Positions 12,950 through 20,979 of a DNA stretch of 36,847 nt are shown piece after piece (the first letter of the stretch is position 1; every line of letters begins with the position of its first letter). Source of the DNA: a virus; IMG/VR virus record IMGVR_UViG_3300035703_000228, positions 1-36,847 of that record; one strand, given 5' to 3'. The translations under genes were made by a program, and so were the position numbers. The notes beneath the pieces are model-generated. The model was not told where the DNA came from, searched no databases, and was given only the letters and a program-made list of their open reading frames with translations.

Positions 12950-14142
12950 GCTGCCCTCGGGATGCTGATCCATTCTGTCTTCGATGCCGTCGTACCGCGT
13001 TGCACATAGACCGGCATCCGGAACGTGATGCCGTGCTGCGGATGCGTGATCCAGAGAGCTTGTTGCGCCGGTTCGACGTCGAAGTTGTTCGCGTCGGCGT
13101 ACTCGTCGTAGCCCTTCAGCGTCCCGTTCACGATGAAGCGATTCATGTGAATGTACTGATGCCAATGTCCGAGGAGCATGACGTCGAAGCTCTTGTCGGT
13201 CTGCACGTTGCGCGCGCGTTTCTTTTTGTCGCCTCGAGCGATCGGACCGAGAGCGCCGATCATGCCATCGCCACCCCTAAACTGATCGCCGTGCGTGAGG
13301 AGGTATCGCGTCCCGAAGATCTTGTAGTAGGCGTCCGGCCCTTCTGGGATCAGGAACGTCACGCGGCGATCGGCCTCGAAGACTTTCGCGAGCATCTGAT
13401 ACAGAAGCCAGTCGAAGTTCGTGTGGTTGCGACGCTTTGCTCGAGGCTTGCGGCTCGTGCGGCCGTGGTTGCCGGTGACGCAGGGAACGAACACCGCACC
13501 GAACTCGTCCGCCAGGGTGCGGATGCACCAGGACAAGACACCGACGAGCTCGATCAGCGCGGGCATCGTCGGCATCTCGTTCGTCTCGGATAGCTCCTCG
13601 TGAATGTCGCCGGAGAGCATATCGCCGCCCAGGATCAAGACGACGCCTGGATACTTGCCGCCCTGGATATGCTTTCGCAGGAGCTCGATCGCGACCGTGA
13701 TGAAGGTGCGCGCTCGATCCTTGGCGATCTCGACGCTGTACTCGTTCACGCCTCCAATCTCTGCGGGACGAACGACCTCGCCAAAGTGCCAGTCGGACGC
13801 GAACAGCGTCGGAACGCCCGCGAACTCCGAGACCGCCCTCGAGGGTTTGGTCATCCAGGACGGCGGGTCGACGGTTGCGCGCGAGAGCTTGAAGATCTCA
13901 TCGCGAACGACCGCGTCGTTGAGCATCTTTCCCTCGAGCTCCTTGATGTGAGCTCGAGCTGCGCGAAGCTGCTCCTCGAGGGTGTGCGGACGTTGCTCCG
14001 CGCCCTCGATGCGATCGACGTGTAGACGGATCGTCCCGGAATTGACTCCGAGCGCGAGCGCCGTCTGCCGCAGATTGCGACCGTGTTTAATCCAGGCTGC
14101 GTGAACAGCCGCCGAGTCGAGGTTTTTCTTTGCGGTTGTCAT
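12946..14142 (-). CDS. Metallophosphoesterase with N-terminal HTH
   Basis: 398 residues. N-terminal helix-turn-helix (LRQTALALGVNSGTIRLHVD, about 24-43) plus coiled coil (about 53-75), then a calcineurin-like domain with all motifs: SDWHFGE (D117, H119), GGDML (D174), GNHGR, LTHGDQ and LGHWHQY. The residue set for two metals is complete, so it should be an active phosphodiesterase or nuclease. Found in many phages, usually without known substrate. ATGA-coupled to the HExxH gene and to DUF3310. The HTH suggests action on DNA. Confidence 0.85.
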   Translation of the reverse strand: MTTAKKNLDSAAVHAAWIKHGRNLRQTALALGVNSGTIRLHVDRIEGAEQRPHTLEEQLRAARAHIKELEGKMLNDAVVRDEIFKLSRATVDPPSWMTKPSRAVSEFAGVPTLFASDWHFGEVVRPAEIGGVNEYSVEIAKDRARTFITVAIELLRKHIQGGKYPGVVLILGGDMLSGDIHEELSETNEMPTMPALIELVGVLSWCIRTLADEFGAVFVPCVTGNHGRTSRKPRAKRRNHTNFDWLLYQMLAKVFEADRRVTFLIPEGPDAYYKIFGTRYLLTHGDQFRGGDGMIGALGPIARGDKKKRARNVQTDKSFDVMLLGHWHQYIHMNRFIVNGTLKGYDEYADANNFDVEPAQQALWITHPQHGITFRMPVYVQRGTTASKTEWISIPRAA

Positions 14143-14435
14143 TCGGTTTTAAACGTTGTCAGCGCTTGTTGTAAAAGCGCGCCGAGGTTGTCGACGAACA
14201 CCTCATCGTGCGAGAGGTCGTGATTCATCATGTCCAGGAGTGCGTGACAGAGCTCGTGGCAGAAAGTCGCCTGGAGCTGTGTCTCGATCGGATCTGCCAA
14301 TAGGTCGATCCGGAGCTTGTCGGGAATCCAGACTCCGACGACGCTTTTTCCGTGGCGCCATTTTGAGCGCGGGATGACGCGGACCTTGATCGTGTGTCCT
14401 AGGAGTTGAAACTCCGTCGGGATGCCGGTCGCCAC
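14139..14435 (-). CDS. Small HExxH zinc metallopeptidase-like protein
   Basis: 98 residues, GTG start at 14435. The helix TQLQATFCHELCHALLDMMN carries HELCH (HExxH zinc motif), with an acidic HDEVFVDNLGALL downstream that could supply the third ligand. Resembles minimal ImmA/IrrE or SprT-like phage peptidases. No signal sequence, so it acts in the cytoplasm. It might cleave a repressor or host protein. Coupled by ATGA to the phosphoesterase. Confidence 0.75.
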   Translation of the reverse strand: MATGIPTEFQLLGHTIKVRVIPRSKWRHGKSVVGVWIPDKLRIDLLADPIETQLQATFCHELCHALLDMMNHDLSHDEVFVDNLGALLQQALTTFKTE

Positions 14436-14439
14436 CCGG

Positions 14440-14667
14440 TCACCGATGCGGGAGTGGCGTCGTCGTGATCGCCCGCAAGATCAGATTCGCGAGCGAGCCG
14501 ATCAAGAGTATTCCTGCGGCGACTTCCGCACCGAACAGCGTCGTCAGGTGCGCGCCCGAGAGCTCGAGCCCTCCCAGGACAGCGAGCGCCATGTTGATCC
14601 ATACCGTCCGCGAGCGAATCGCCCCACGGAACCAGTCACGCGACGTTATCTGCGACTCTTCGGTCAT
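14440..14667 (-). CDS. Holin candidate (DUF7940-like)
   Basis: 75 residues from ATG 14667 with GGAGG seven bases upstream; the frame upstream of this ATG is inside the endolysin gene. Layout: short polar N terminus, RSRTVWINMALAVLGGLEL as membrane segment 1, LFGAEVAAGILLIGSLANLI as segment 2, short polar tail. Directly follows the endolysin and is the best two-pass holin candidate. Similar small proteins are annotated as DUF7940. Confidence 0.65.
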   Translation of the reverse strand: MTEESQITSRDWFRGAIRSRTVWINMALAVLGGLELSGAHLTTLFGAEVAAGILLIGSLANLILRAITTTPLPHR

Positions 14668-15178
14668 TGGCGAACCTCCGTAGTACATTGGAAAGAGCGA
14701 CACAGCACGTCGGACGCAGGGTCCGGATGTGGTCGGCGTGATAGATGAATTCCGGCTCGAGGATCAGCGACGCGCAGCGCGTCGCCTTTAGGAAGTAGAG
14801 CGGCCCCTTCGACTTGTCTGCCTGGTAGAACCCAGGCTTGAGGCCTCGATCCGGCGTGAAGTGTTTGGCGAGCACCGCCTGGATCTCGCGCCCGAGCAGG
14901 AGCCCGCTCGAGCTGCCCGGCATATAGAGCGTCTCGCTGCCCTGCCCGGCGTTTTTCGGGCTCGCGTTGAAGTGGATCTCGATCGCCAGGTCGCTCGAGC
15001 TCGCCCTGGCATTGATCCATCGGACCTTCGCGCCGAGCTCGCCAGGCGGGACGATGATCGCGTCCGGCATGAGCAGCGCGAGCTCCGTCACCCAGGCCTG
15101 CGCCTCGGTGTGTTCGACGAAGCCGCGCCAGGCCGCGCCAGGTGCGCGCGGATGGTGTCCGGCCGATAGGAAAAGCAT
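14636..15178 (-). CDS. Endolysin, N-acetylmuramoyl-L-alanine amidase (Amidase_3)
   Basis: 180 residues. Cuts the amide bond between MurNAc and the stem peptide. Zinc-binding and catalytic residues: His in LSAGHHP near the N terminus, Glu in VEHTEAQ, His in AIEIHFNAS, and catalytic Glu in LILEPEFI. No signal peptide, so a holin must release it. Single domain with no wall-binding module, common for Gram-negative hosts. ATG overlaps the upstream stop as TGATG. Confidence 0.88.
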   Translation of the reverse strand: MLFLSAGHHPRAPGAAWRGFVEHTEAQAWVTELALLMPDAIIVPPGELGAKVRWINARASSSDLAIEIHFNASPKNAGQGSETLYMPGSSSGLLLGREIQAVLAKHFTPDRGLKPGFYQADKSKGPLYFLKATRCASLILEPEFIYHADHIRTLRPTCCVALSNVLRRFANDRRVADNVA

Positions 15179-15438
15179 CAGCGACGAACGAGAACTCGGT
15201 CGAGCTTGTCTTCGATCGACTTCAGACGCTCTGTCTGGTTCGCGAGTTGCGCCTCAATGACCGCGATCCGCCGATCGGCCTCCGGCTGGATCTTCACTTG
15301 CTCGACGACGTCGATGCGTTTCGAGATGTTCTCCAGACGCTCCGTCATCTGTCCGCCCCAGTACACGAGCGCGATCACGAGGGAAATATCGACCAGGAGA
15401 GATCCTGGCGGCACCTTGAGCTTTGCTGCATCAAACAT
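15178..15438 (-). CDS. Membrane-anchored coiled-coil protein, holin or antiholin candidate
   Basis: 86 residues from ATG 15438 (GAGGAA upstream). Layout: cytoplasmic start, one membrane segment (GSLLVDISLVIALVYWGG), then coiled coil (MTERLENISKRIDVVEQV, AQLANQTERLKSIEDKLDRVL). This shape resembles XhlA-type lysis accessory proteins. Overlaps the amidase by TGATG coupling, so it is co-translated with it. Confidence 0.6.
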   Translation of the reverse strand: MFDAAKLKVPPGSLLVDISLVIALVYWGGQMTERLENISKRIDVVEQVKIQPEADRRIAVIEAQLANQTERLKSIEDKLDRVLVRR

Positions 15439-15442
15439 TGAA

Positions 15443-18400
15443 CTATTCCTCGACACTCACAATGGACACCCTCTGGCTGTTGTTGCCAGTACCGAAAGCA
15501 AGGGAGCGCGCGGTAACCGCGGCGCGATAGGTTCGATCCGAGAGGCTCGCGTCGCTGTCGGTGTAACTCGCCGAGCCGCTCATGTTTTGAGTCCAGATTC
15601 GCGCGTAGAGATTGTTCGGATAAGGCTCCGCATCCGTCTCGTATGACCAGCTCCCGCTGACGTTAAGAGTTGCGACCTCGGTCTCTGCCCCGCTACCGAT
15701 CTTCCGGTAGAGCTTGACCGTGGCCGAGATCGAGCCGCTGTCAGTACCCGTCGATGAGCCCTGCATTTGCGTCCAGTTCCCGCTGTACGCATAGCTGACC
15801 GTGACGACTTTCGGGTCGCCGTTGGTGCCGAACGGACCGACGGTGATCTGTGCGGTCGCCGAGAGGTCGCTCGTCTCGCCGCGGTTTGTAAGCGTTCCCG
15901 CCGAAAGCGTTCCGCCGAAATACGCGGAGCCGTTGGTCTTGAGGTAATAGACCGCGTTCGCCTCGGTGCAGCTTGAGAGGCTTGCAAAGTAAGGCCCGTA
16001 CCATTCGATGAACTGCGAGGTGCTGCCGAACGGAGCCCCGGTGACCTTCATGTAGGAGCCGGTCGTCGTGATCGTGCGACCGTTGGTGACGTCGACGCGG
16101 AAGCTGTCCGCGGAGTTGCGGATCGTTCCGGCGGTGAGCGTTCCGATGTTTGCCGTGATGCTCGAGAGGTCGGTGACCGAGATCTTTGCGGCCGTGATCG
16201 AGCCCGCGGAAATCTTGTCGGCGGTGACAGCATTCGCAGCGATATTCGTCGCCGTGATTGCGTTCGCGGCGATCTTGTCGCCGGTAATTGTCGACGCGGT
16301 GATCTTGTCCGCTGTGACCGCTCCGGCGGCGAGCTTTGCCGTCTCGACCGCTCCAGCGGAAATCTTCGCGGCGGTGATAGCGTTGGCCGCAATCGTGTCG
16401 GCTGTGACCGCCCCGGCTGCGATCTTTGCGGTCTCAATCGCTCCGGCGGAGATCTTTACTGCTGTGATCGCGTTCGCACCGATCTCGTTCGCTGTTACCG
16501 CGCCAGCGGCGATCTTCGCTGTCGTGACGGAACCTGCCGACAGCTCGGTTGCGGTGACCGCTCCGGCTGCGATGTTGCCCGCTGTAATCGTATCGGCCGC
16601 GATCTCGTTCGCGGTGATGGCGCCCGCGGAGATCTTGGCGGTGCTGATAGCGCCGTCCGTGATCTGCGTTCCGACGATCTGCCCGGTCAGCTTTGCCGCC
16701 GTGATGGATTCGATCTGCGCGTTGGTGAGTTGGCCGGTGATCTTTGTCGCGGCGATTGCCTCGAGCTGCGCGTTCGTTAATTGCCCGCTGATCTTTGTGG
16801 CCGCAACCGCTTCGATCTGCGCGTTTGTGAGCTGTCCTGTGATCTTGGAGGCGGCAAGCGCGGAAACTTGCGCGTCCTGGAGCTGCCCGGAAATATCGAC
16901 CGACGGGACCGCAGTCGTCCACCCGGAGGCGGTGTAGCGGTAGAGCTTCGAGTCCGTCGTCAAGAATGCCATCCGGCCGACGAAGAGGTTCGTCGATGGA
17001 AGCGAGCTGACGATCTCGTAGCCGATTTTATTCTTCGAGACAGCGAAGGTCGCGGTGTAGGTGACGCCGCTATAAATCGCCGACAGAGTCAGAGTCCCGA
17101 CGTCGACCGAGAGCGCCGTGATGCGATAGTAGCCCTTCGGTTGACCGCTGACCGGCGAGTTCGTTGCAGTATTAATCGAGCCGGTGACACCCGAGCCCGC
17201 GGTCGCGGAAAGCGTCGCCGAGGCTGTGACGTCGGTCGCTCCCTGGTAGACCTTCAGCGTACCGTCAGCGCCCGAGAAGTCTGGAACGGTGCCGTCGGCG
17301 TAGGCGTTGAGCTGGAAGGAGCTCTTCGAGAGCTGAATGTTGACGGCATCGACACCGTTCGTCCCGTTCGTCCCGTTGATGCCGTTTGTGCCGTTGTTGC
17401 CCTGGCGCGCTTTTGTGACGGAGAACACCTTGTCGATCGAGTAGCTCCCGGCGTAAGTCGCGCGGAAGGCGACCGAGCCGGTATCGGCGGACATCGCGCT
17501 CACCGAGTACGCGCCGGTCGAGGCGTTGATCGAGGCGGTGACGTTGGTCTGTCCCAGGATCGAGAACGTGCAGACGTTGGTGACGTCCGTCGTGCCGACA
17601 AAAACCTTAAAGTCGCCGACCGCAGTCGCGAATGAGCTAACGGTCCCGGCGGAGTCTGCCGGTACGGTGACCGCTTCGTTCGTGAGGTAACCGACCAGGG
17701 TCGGCGGTTTCGCGGCGATCGTCACCGAGCTCGAGGTCGTGTTCGGATACCAGTCCGAGCGAACTCGAGCGCGGCGAGTCCTGATCCAGTAGTAGCGGGC
17801 GGAGGTGTCGTTCGTGACGTGCTGAAAGTCGGACGCGCGACCGTCGAAGATCTTCGTCGCGGTTCCGCGATCGTTTGCGGTTGAGGCGTAGAGCTCGACC
17901 GAGTCATAGGAGGCGGGATCGTTCGGGAGCGTCCAGGCGATGAGCGCGAAGCCGTCCTGGGCGCTTGCGGTGAGCGAGCTGATCGCAGGAGGCTTGCTGT
18001 CCTGGTCGGCCGTTGCGGTCTCCGGCGCCGGGACAAATTGGATGCGAAGGCACGAGCCCGCGAGAGATCGCTCGGAGATAACGGCAGGGTCCGCGTAGCC
18101 CGCCCACGGGTCGTAGTTGTCGTCGTATCTTTTGAGCCCCTCGTTATCGAGGAACGTCAGGAAGCCGAGATAGGGCTGCGCGATCGGGACCGCGCCGGTA
18201 TTTGCGACGAATCGGTTCGTTAGATCCGGCGCAGAAACGGCCGAGCCATCGAGGAGCAGGAGCATCGAACCCGGACCGCCCGCGCCACCGGCGCCGGGAT
18301 AGTATTTGTTCGGGTTGGCGTTGTGCATCGGCGGCATGACCGACGAGTTGCCGGACAAGTTAATCGTCGCCGACGCGCCGGTAGAGAATCCGCGCGAGAC

Positions 18401-20557
18401 TGTGCAAAGGCCAGCGCCTCCTGCTGCGCCGGTTCCACCGGCTGCGCGAAAGTCGACCCTGTTGCCGCTGACAATGCTCCCGCCAGGCCCGCCGCCGGTT
18501 CCGCGTAGATCGGTCGGGATTCCGGTCAGAGTGTTTCCGGATACTTGAAGCTGAAGGTACGGAAAGCTCGCGTGCTTCCCTTTCGTCACCGGGACAGGGA
18601 GCGTGATCAGCTTCGGATTACCGTCTCTATAGGCCGCGTGTGCGTCGATGCCGTCCCATCCGCGCGAGTTGCCGACCCAGCCAGGATTCCCGAGCGTCGA
18701 GGTCAGCGGGTTGGTGTCGTCCGCCACGCCTGGCAAACCGCCGCCGGTGCCGTTGATGGTTCCGTTGATCGTCAGGTAGCCCTTCACGCGGAGCTGCACG
18801 TTGCCGCTGATATTGATCGTGCATCCCTGCGGGATCGTGAGGTCGCCGTTGTGGTACCAGATCGAGGCCGCGGCAGTCATGTCCGCGCCGCCTGCGAGCG
18901 TATAGGTGCCCGTTGCCATGACGCCCGCGGTGATCGTGGCGACGCTCGAGAGCGCCGTTCCGGTTGCGGTGTAGAAGGCATCCGGGAGCGCGGTCGTCGC
19001 CGTCGTCGGCGAGAGCGCGGAGGCCGGAGAGGTCGAGCCGAAGAGCTCGAGCTGCACCTGGCCGGTGCGGTGATTGACGGAGATATTCTGGATCTCGAAC
19101 GCGCGGTCGATGCTCGAGCCCGTTCCGGCAAAGTCGCGGACGCTTGCGTACTTCACGCGAACGACATCACCGACCTCGAGCTTGTTCAGCGAATGGACGA
19201 CGGTGACGGACATCCGCTCCGGCGGTGAGGCGTAGCGGTCACGCAGGGAGTCGACGAGCTGAAAGAGAAGCGAGTCTGTCGCGCGTCCGCCGTAGAGCCC
19301 CTTGAACTTGAGATCGAGCGGATCTGCGCGGCCGTGAATCGAGACGGATGTCGCGTCGATCAGCGAGGTCGTGCGCGAGTAGTCGGAGCCGGTCCAGTTC
19401 CAGGAGATGCGGAAGACATTGTGGACGTCTTCCATGTCGTGCGTGAGCTCGCCGACCTGGATCGAGTTCGACTCATCGAGGGTTGCGACGGTTCCGGCGT
19501 CGGAGAGAACGCGCGCGGCTCGCTTGAGGCCGAGAGCCCCGTCTGCGTAGACCGGCATGAACATTCCGAGGAGACGACAGATCTCCTCCTCGAGGAACTT
19601 CTTGCCGTCTGTTTTCTTTAGCCCCTCGAATCGAATGATGACGCCACCGTTTGCGCCGTCCCATACATCCGCGCCGATGCCGGTGAAGTCGGCGAGACGG
19701 ATCAAAGACGAACTGATCCCGAGGTGCCAGGTCGACGGGAGGGTTGCGTTGTCGCCGTAGAGGGTGCCGGTGAGGATGGCGTAGGCGAGCTTGACGGCCG
19801 GGAGCTCGAGGTAGACGTACTCCGTCACCTTTTCGCGACGCGCGGCGGGTGTTGCAGCGTCGACGTCGTACTTGCTCGCGATCGTTCCCAGGACGCCACG
19901 AGTGCATCCGGTAAAGGTTGTCGCAGTCTTGCCGGTGTAGCGGATGACCTCGTCGCGGATCTTGATGTAGCCGACGGTCGAGTTCGCTGCGTCCGAGTAG
20001 CTCGAGCCGTGATAGACGGTCGAGAAACCGCTCGTCGAGGTGACGTAGACGGTCGTGTCCGTCGCGCTCAAAGACTGCGCGAGGTTTGTCTCGGCAATAT
20101 CGAAGATGTCTTTCTTCGCGGAGCGCTGAACGTCCGCGCAGGCGATTGAGTAGCGCCCGCGATCGTAGGTCGCCTGCGTGACCTGTTGCGTCCCGACCAT
20201 GACGAAGTCATTGAACGAGAGCCCGTCGTAGCCCAGGTAGAAGCGCACCTGGCGCTGACGGAGCCCGACGTCGTCGTTCAGTCGCTCGCGGATCTCGGCC
20301 GTGAACTCCGCACCGACGTCGACAACAGAGAAGGATGCGGAGCCGATCTCGCTGCGGCCCTCGATCGGGTTCAATCGCTGGGAGACGATGGACGGTTCCT
20401 GGAGCGCGCCTTGCAGGACGGTCCCTGGCACGTCGGCAATACCGGTGTGCGAGGTGATGAAGATCGAGTCGACCGGGTACTCAATTTTGACGACGAACCT
20501 CGGCTCCTTGACCGAGGAGGTATTGAGTACGTTGAAGACTTCGCCGTCGGTACGCAT
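15443..20557 (-). CDS. Tail tip/hub protein with fibre-like C terminus (1704 aa)
   Basis: Last structural tail gene, after the single distal protein, as expected for a gpJ-like central tail protein that binds the receptor. Residues about 1-530 are the hub-like part (start RFVVKIEYPVDSI; LNKLEVGDVVRVKYAS near 465). About 560-830 is Gly-rich. A fibronectin-III-like segment follows (AISSLTASAQDGFALIAWTL) with two Ig-like repeats (VTNVCTFSILGQ, VTASATLSATAG), a short collagen-like NGTNGINGTNGTNG, four 17-residue and about 16 ten-residue repeats. The C terminus has a DUF1983-like FIEWYGPYFASL region. Overlaps the upstream stop region. Confidence 0.85.
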   Translation of the reverse strand: MRTDGEVFNVLNTSSVKEPRFVVKIEYPVDSIFITSHTGIADVPGTVLQGALQEPSIVSQRLNPIEGRSEIGSASFSVVDVGAEFTAEIRERLNDDVGLRQRQVRFYLGYDGLSFNDFVMVGTQQVTQATYDRGRYSIACADVQRSAKKDIFDIAETNLAQSLSATDTTVYVTSTSGFSTVYHGSSYSDAANSTVGYIKIRDEVIRYTGKTATTFTGCTRGVLGTIASKYDVDAATPAARREKVTEYVYLELPAVKLAYAILTGTLYGDNATLPSTWHLGISSSLIRLADFTGIGADVWDGANGGVIIRFEGLKKTDGKKFLEEEICRLLGMFMPVYADGALGLKRAARVLSDAGTVATLDESNSIQVGELTHDMEDVHNVFRISWNWTGSDYSRTTSLIDATSVSIHGRADPLDLKFKGLYGGRATDSLLFQLVDSLRDRYASPPERMSVTVVHSLNKLEVGDVVRVKYASVRDFAGTGSSIDRAFEIQNISVNHRTGQVQLELFGSTSPASALSPTTATTALPDAFYTATGTALSSVATITAGVMATGTYTLAGGADMTAAASIWYHNGDLTIPQGCTINISGNVQLRVKGYLTINGTINGTGGGLPGVADDTNPLTSTLGNPGWVGNSRGWDGIDAHAAYRDGNPKLITLPVPVTKGKHASFPYLQLQVSGNTLTGIPTDLRGTGGGPGGSIVSGNRVDFRAAGGTGAAGGAGLCTVSRGFSTGASATINLSGNSSVMPPMHNANPNKYYPGAGGAGGPGSMLLLLDGSAVSAPDLTNRFVANTGAVPIAQPYLGFLTFLDNEGLKRYDDNYDPWAGYADPAVISERSLAGSCLRIQFVPAPETATADQDSKPPAISSLTASAQDGFALIAWTLPNDPASYDSVELYASTANDRGTATKIFDGRASDFQHVTNDTSARYYWIRTRRARVRSDWYPNTTSSSVTIAAKPPTLVGYLTNEAVTVPADSAGTVSSFATAVGDFKVFVGTTDVTNVCTFSILGQTNVTASINASTGAYSVSAMSADTGSVAFRATYAGSYSIDKVFSVTKARQGNNGTNGINGTNGTNGVDAVNIQLSKSSFQLNAYADGTVPDFSGADGTLKVYQGATDVTASATLSATAGSGVTGSINTATNSPVSGQPKGYYRITALSVDVGTLTLSAIYSGVTYTATFAVSKNKIGYEIVSSLPSTNLFVGRMAFLTTDSKLYRYTASGWTTAVPSVDISGQLQDAQVSALAASKITGQLTNAQIEAVAATKISGQLTNAQLEAIAATKITGQLTNAQIESITAAKLTGQIVGTQITDGAISTAKISAGAITANEIAADTITAGNIAAGAVTATELSAGSVTTAKIAAGAVTANEIGANAITAVKISAGAIETAKIAAGAVTADTIAANAITAAKISAGAVETAKLAAGAVTADKITASTITGDKIAANAITATNIAANAVTADKISAGSITAAKISVTDLSSITANIGTLTAGTIRNSADSFRVDVTNGRTITTTGSYMKVTGAPFGSTSQFIEWYGPYFASLSSCTEANAVYYLKTNGSAYFGGTLSAGTLTNRGETSDLSATAQITVGPFGTNGDPKVVTVSYAYSGNWTQMQGSSTGTDSGSISATVKLYRKIGSGAETEVATLNVSGSWSYETDAEPYPNNLYARIWTQNMSGSASYTDSDASLSDRTYRAAVTARSLAFGTGNNSQRVSIVSVEE
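16182..16660 (-). repeat. Decapeptide-coding repeats in the tail tip gene
   Basis: About 16 tandem 30-bp units coding AGAVTADKIx-type decapeptides (A-G/N-x-I/V-T-A-x-x-I-x). Such repeats form long beta-helix or coiled shafts in tail fibres. High identity between units makes length change by recombination likely. Boundaries approximate. Confidence 0.85.
16685..16890 (-). repeat. 17-residue repeats in the tail tip gene
   Basis: Four tandem 51-bp units coding GQLTNAQIEAVAATKIS and variants (first unit GQLQDAQVSALAASKIT). They sit directly before the decapeptide repeats and probably form the first part of the same shaft. Boundaries approximate. Confidence 0.85.
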
Positions 20558-20979
20558 CAGGCCTCCTCGAGGTCAAAGGTGACGCGCATCGCATCCTCGC
20601 TCGGCGAGGTGCCGGTTCCGTCCAGGCGCTCGAGGGAGTACGTCGGCTGCACCCGGCGCACGCTGTAGGTCGTTCCCAGGGACGCGACGGTTCCATAGGG
20701 TGAGAACGTGAAGCTCTCCTGGGCCTCGCATGAATGCAGGAACTCGAGGATCGCGGAGAGTTCGCTCGAGCCCTTGACCAGGGCGGACACCGACCAGGTT
20801 GTCTTCCCGAAAAAGTAGAGCGTCTCGGTCTTGTCGGAGAGCGTCCGCTGCACCTCGGAGCCGACCTTGCGACCGATCGTGAGACCGGCCTCGACGACGC
20901 GGAGGTTCAGCGAATACTGCGACCCGGACGTATGCCCGGCGATGACGGAACGCTTTGCGGTGTAGACGACTGCGGTCAT
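20557..20979 (-). CDS. Distal tail protein
   Basis: 140 residues. Starts with a tyrosine/basic beta-strand (VVYTAKRSVIAGHTSGSQYSLNL) and has TETLYFFGKTTWSVSALVKG and ESFTFSPYGT strands, like compact distal tail proteins (Dit or gpM-like position). The only gene between tape measure and tip, whereas lambda-like phages have several. TAATG overlap with the tape measure gene. Assigned mainly by position. Confidence 0.6.
   Translation of the reverse strand: MTAVVYTAKRSVIAGHTSGSQYSLNLRVVEAGLTIGRKVGSEVQRTLSDKTETLYFFGKTTWSVSALVKGSSELSAILEFLHSCEAQESFTFSPYGTVASLGTTYSVRRVQPTYSLERLDGTGTSPSEDAMRVTFDLEEA

Noticed and set aside
13000-13593. 197-codon plus-strand frame
   Set aside because: Antisense of the metallophosphoesterase, whose motifs are complete; no ribosome site or conserved pattern.
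16182-16890. Tandem repeats as CRISPR array
   Set aside because: Units are contiguous and in-frame coding, without unique spacers; no cas genes.
16068-16937. 289-codon plus-strand frame
   Set aside because: Antisense to the decapeptide repeats of the tail tip gene; Ala/Val periodicity mirrors the repeats.
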